Shown here one piece after another: positions 61,768 through 64,000 of a DNA stretch of 64,000 bases. Each line of letters opens with the position of its first letter. The stretch's first letter is position 1. Under the pieces are notes generated by a model. It ran no database searches and had not been told where the DNA came from. It saw only the letters and a list, made by a program, of their open reading frames with translations. The position numbers and the translations under genes are program-made. Source of the DNA: Gemmatimonadaceae bacterium (lineage in GTDB: Bacteria > Gemmatimonadota > Gemmatimonadetes > Gemmatimonadales > Gemmatimonadaceae); contig JABAQJ010000011.1 in the NCBI GenBank assembly GCA_019186945.1, forward strand, positions 62,001-126,000, in the 5' to 3' direction.

Positions 61768-64000
61768 GACACTCGTGGGAAAGTGCGTCCGAGCCACGAA
61801 CCCAGGACGACGGTCAGCGACGACATCGGCATCATTATCGCCCCCAATAGTGGGTTGATTACACCCGTAATCGCCAGACCGACTCCCAGCACGTTGTAGG
61901 CAAGCGAGAACGCGATGTTACGGCGGATCACCCTCATGGTGTTGGCCGCGCCGGCCGAGAGTTCGACCAGTACGGATAGCCCCGGTGTCGTGAGGTACAC
62001 ATCGGCCGTGGCGAGCGACGCTTCGGCGCCGCCGTGGACCGCGATCCCAACCGTCGCAGCGGCCATCGCTGCCGCGTCGTTCACGCCGTCACCGACCATC
62101 ACCACGGTGCGCCCGGGATCCGCCGCACGTGCCTCGGCCACCTGGCGCAGTTTGGCCTCCGGCGACATCTCCCCCATGCAATCGACAACCGCCAGCCCCA
62201 ACTCCGACCCGACGGCTCTGGCGACATCGCTCACGTCGCCGGACAACATGCGCACGCGCCAGCCTTGGGCGCGCAACCGATCGAGACTCTCGCGCGCATC
62301 GACGCGAATCGCGTCCCCAAACGCTGCCCGCGCCCGCACGACGCCATCGACCGCGATCCAGACCGGCGTGTACGCGGGATCCCCGTGCATTTCGCGACAC
62401 GAAGTTGCCCCAGTTGCAGCCGACGAAACGAAGGATGGCGATCCGATGACCACGTCGTGGCCCAGGACGCGACCACGGATTCCTCCACCCGGCACATGGG
62501 TCGACGATTCCACCGGCGGCGTCTCGAGGCCCGCGAACGCCTGGCGGAAACCCTCGGCCAGCGGATGCGTGGATCCCTGCTCCAGGGAAAGGACAAGTGG
62601 CTTGAGCGACTCCTCACCGTGCCACTGCAGCAGCGAGGAACGCCCCTCGGTGATCGTCCCTGTCTTGTCGATGAAGAGCAGTCCCGGACGCGACAGCGAC
62701 TCCAGCGCATCTCCTCCCTTCACGAAAATCCCGCGGCGCGCCGCGCGCCCCGCCGCTACCGTGACAGCCAGGGGCGTTGCCATCGCAAGGGCGCACGGAC
62801 AGGTCACGACGAGAAGCGCAATGGCATGATCGAGTGCGCGCGTCGCGTCATCGCGATACCAGAGTACGTACGTCGCCAGCGCAAGAACGAGCGTGACGAT
62901 CACGAATACGCCCGCCATGCGGTTCGCGAGCAGAACGATCGGGGCACGGCGCCTCGCGCTCTGCTCGACCTGCTGCAGAAGCCTGGCCACACGGCTGCTC
63001 TCCCCCGATCGCACGACCCGCACGCGCAGCGGGGCGGCGACGTTGAGCGTCCCTGCATAGACGTTCGCCCCCACGTCGACGCTCACCGGGCGCGGTTCGC
63101 CCGTGAGCAGCGACAGGTCGAGCGTCGACTGGCCATCGACGACCACTCCGTCGGCAGCGAGCGTCTCGCCGGCACGCACGTCCATCGTCATGCCAGGCAG
63201 GAGCGCCGTCGCCGGGATCTCGCGGACCACCCCCTGTTCATCTACCATGCGTGCCCCGTTCGGCGTTACCGTCGAGAGCAGCTCGGAGGCGGCAGCAGCC
63301 GCGCGCTGGCTACGCTGCTGCAGGAAGCGTCCGATCAGAAGCAGGAATATCAGGACGCTGACGCCGTCGAAATAGATCGGCCCGGTATCGGTGACGGTGT
63401 TCACGGCGCCACGCACGAACCCCGCCGCCAGCGCGATGGCAATGGGGACATCGAGGTGCAACGATCGGGTCCGCAGGGCTCCCCAGGCGCCGGTGAAAAA
63501 GACGCGCCCTGGGCCGAGGATGGCCGGTACCGTCAGGATCAACGACGTCCAGCGGAAGAAGCGCTCGAAGTCCGCTTCGATGCCGGCAGAGAGCCAGCCG
63601 CTGTACATCGCCAGAGCCGGAAGCATCACGTTGATCGCGATTGCACCCGCGATGCCGATCCGCGTCAGCGCGACCCGGTCCTCGGCGCGACGGACTTCGC
63701 CCGCGCGGATGCCCCGGTACGGATGCGGGACGTAACCGAGCGACTCCAGGAACCTTGCGACTTCCGACAGCGGTGTGCGGATCGCATCCCATTCGAGGGT
63801 AGCCTGCGACCGACCCACATGCAGCTCCGCCCGAACCACACCCGGCAGCACCAACGGCACCCGCTCTACCAGCCACACGCAGCTCGCGCAGTGCACGCCT
63901 TCGAGGTATAAATGCACGCGCGACAGGCCGTCAGCCGTCCGCTGCACGTACAACTCATGGAAGTCCGGGTGATCGAACTCGTCGTAACTGCGGCCGGTCC
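61764..64000 (-). CDS. ccoI: CcoI-type copper-transporting P1B ATPase (N-terminus beyond window)
   Basis: A heavy-metal P-type ATPase delivering copper to cbb3 oxidase. The frame is open to the right edge; a TTG at 63953 is not needed as start because upstream codons (YDEFDHPDFHELYVQ) match the CcoI N-terminal region, so the true start lies outside. Visible: HMA metal site VHCASC, eight helices, transmembrane CPC in TCPCALAMATPLA, phosphorylation DKTGT, HP motif STHPLAEG, and GDGVND. Tight GTGA coupling to ccoS supports assignment to the ccoGHIS cluster; no ccoNOP in view. Confidence 0.93.
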   Translation of the reverse strand, partial: TGRSYDEFDHPDFHELYVQRTADGLSRVHLYLEGVHCASCVWLVERVPLVLPGVVRAELHVGRSQATLEWDAIRTPLSEVARFLESLGYVPHPYRGIRAGEVRRAEDRVALTRIGIAGAIAINVMLPALAMYSGWLSAGIEADFERFFRWTSLILTVPAILGPGRVFFTGAWGALRTRSLHLDVPIAIALAAGFVRGAVNTVTDTGPIYFDGVSVLIFLLLIGRFLQQRSQRAAAAASELLSTVTPNGARMVDEQGVVREIPATALLPGMTMDVRAGETLAADGVVVDGQSTLDLSLLTGEPRPVSVDVGANVYAGTLNVAAPLRVRVVRSGESSRVARLLQQVEQSARRRAPIVLLANRMAGVFVIVTLVLALATYVLWYRDDATRALDHAIALLVVTCPCALAMATPLAVTVAAGRAARRGIFVKGGDALESLSRPGLLFIDKTGTITEGRSSLLQWHGEESLKPLVLSLEQGSTHPLAEGFRQAFAGLETPPVESSTHVPGGGIRGRVLGHDVVIGSPSFVSSAATGATSCREMHGDPAYTPVWIAVDGVVRARAAFGDAIRVDARESLDRLRAQGWRVRMLSGDVSDVARAVGSELGLAVVDCMGEMSPEAKLRQVAEARAADPGRTVVMVGDGVNDAAAMAAATVGIAVHGGAEASLATADVYLTTPGLSVLVELSAGAANTMRVIRRNIAFSLAYNVLGVGLAITGVINPLLGAIMMPMSSLTVVLGSWLGRTFPRVS

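Noticed and set aside
62034..63911. 625-codon plus-strand frame opposite ccoI
   Set aside because: Arg/His-rich shadow of the P-type ATPase, whose motifs are all intact on the minus strand.
1..64000. tRNA, rRNA, CRISPR, insertion sequences, prophage or integrase genes
   Set aside because: I looked for direct-repeat arrays, tRNA-like cloverleaf ends, transposase and integrase proteins and found none; mobile-element origin of any block is not supported.

Overview
This is a high-GC bacterial chromosome segment (roughly 65% G+C by eye) from a Gram-negative, respiring organism, most probably Gemmatimonadota; Acidobacteriota is the main alternative. Pointers are an ECF sigma factor paired with a Ser/Thr kinase carrying TPR repeats, an orphan duplicated MacB/FtsX permease (ADOP type), an S9 dipeptidyl-peptidase, sortilin/BNR and HExxH exported proteins, several exported NHL/PQQ propellers, and an outer-membrane barrel. 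Shine-Dalgarno sites are often weak and GTG/TTG starts are common. I saw no tRNA, rRNA, CRISPR, insertion sequence or prophage; this looks like ordinary chromosome with many redox and exported functions.

Layout. 1-5185 (minus): a PKD-containing, TULIP-like large protein cut by the window edge, its 218-aa partner, isopentenyl-diphosphate isomerase and a VLCAD-type acyl-CoA dehydrogenase. 5452-8458: a small exported protein, then a GMC oxidoreductase with its gluconate-dehydrogenase-like small subunit. 8838-11859 (plus): glycerol kinase and a MATE exporter. 11897-15577 (minus): a metal-uptake operon (His/Cys small membrane protein, outer-membrane barrel, metal-binding protein, ABC permease) with no ATPase. 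15932-19125: aminotransferase, GNAT acetyltransferase, exported esterase. 19471-25535: glycosyltransferase, a 42-aa membrane protein missed by size cut-offs, NHL propeller, HupE/UreJ-like protein, SdiA-regulated-type propeller, DUF4956 membrane protein.

25907-33885 is a signalling block: ECF sigma and Ser/Thr kinase-TPR, a LuxR-type regulator, and a PAS histidine kinase overlapping a response regulator that has a Cys cluster instead of a DNA-binding domain. 34479-41179 is a periplasmic redox block: cytochrome c with a PQQ dehydrogenase, facing a molybdopterin/[2Fe-2S] IorAB-type oxidoreductase and another NHL protein. 41244-49262 has an EVE-domain protein and an operon of OmpR regulator, histidine kinase and S9 peptidase, divergent from the ADOP permease. 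49322-56540 holds an O-methyltransferase, a truncated globin, a BNR-propeller protein and a zinc metalloprotease. 56627-60114 (minus) is a compact operon of an internally duplicated membrane protein of unknown function, a GMC oxidoreductase and a Gfo/Idh/MocA oxidoreductase. 60304-64000 holds a CoA-transferase and ccoS/ccoI of cbb3 oxidase assembly, with ccoI running off the right edge.

The signal that no gene explains is the word RCCTAACG (CGTTAGGY). It recurs about 13 times in coding and non-coding DNA, in several reading frames, and forces use of the rare Leu codon TTA before Gly. The most notable protein-level oddities are the ATPase-less metal importer, the Cys-cluster response regulator, the duplicated membrane protein with two redox enzymes, and the TULIP/PKD protein with a leader-like partner.
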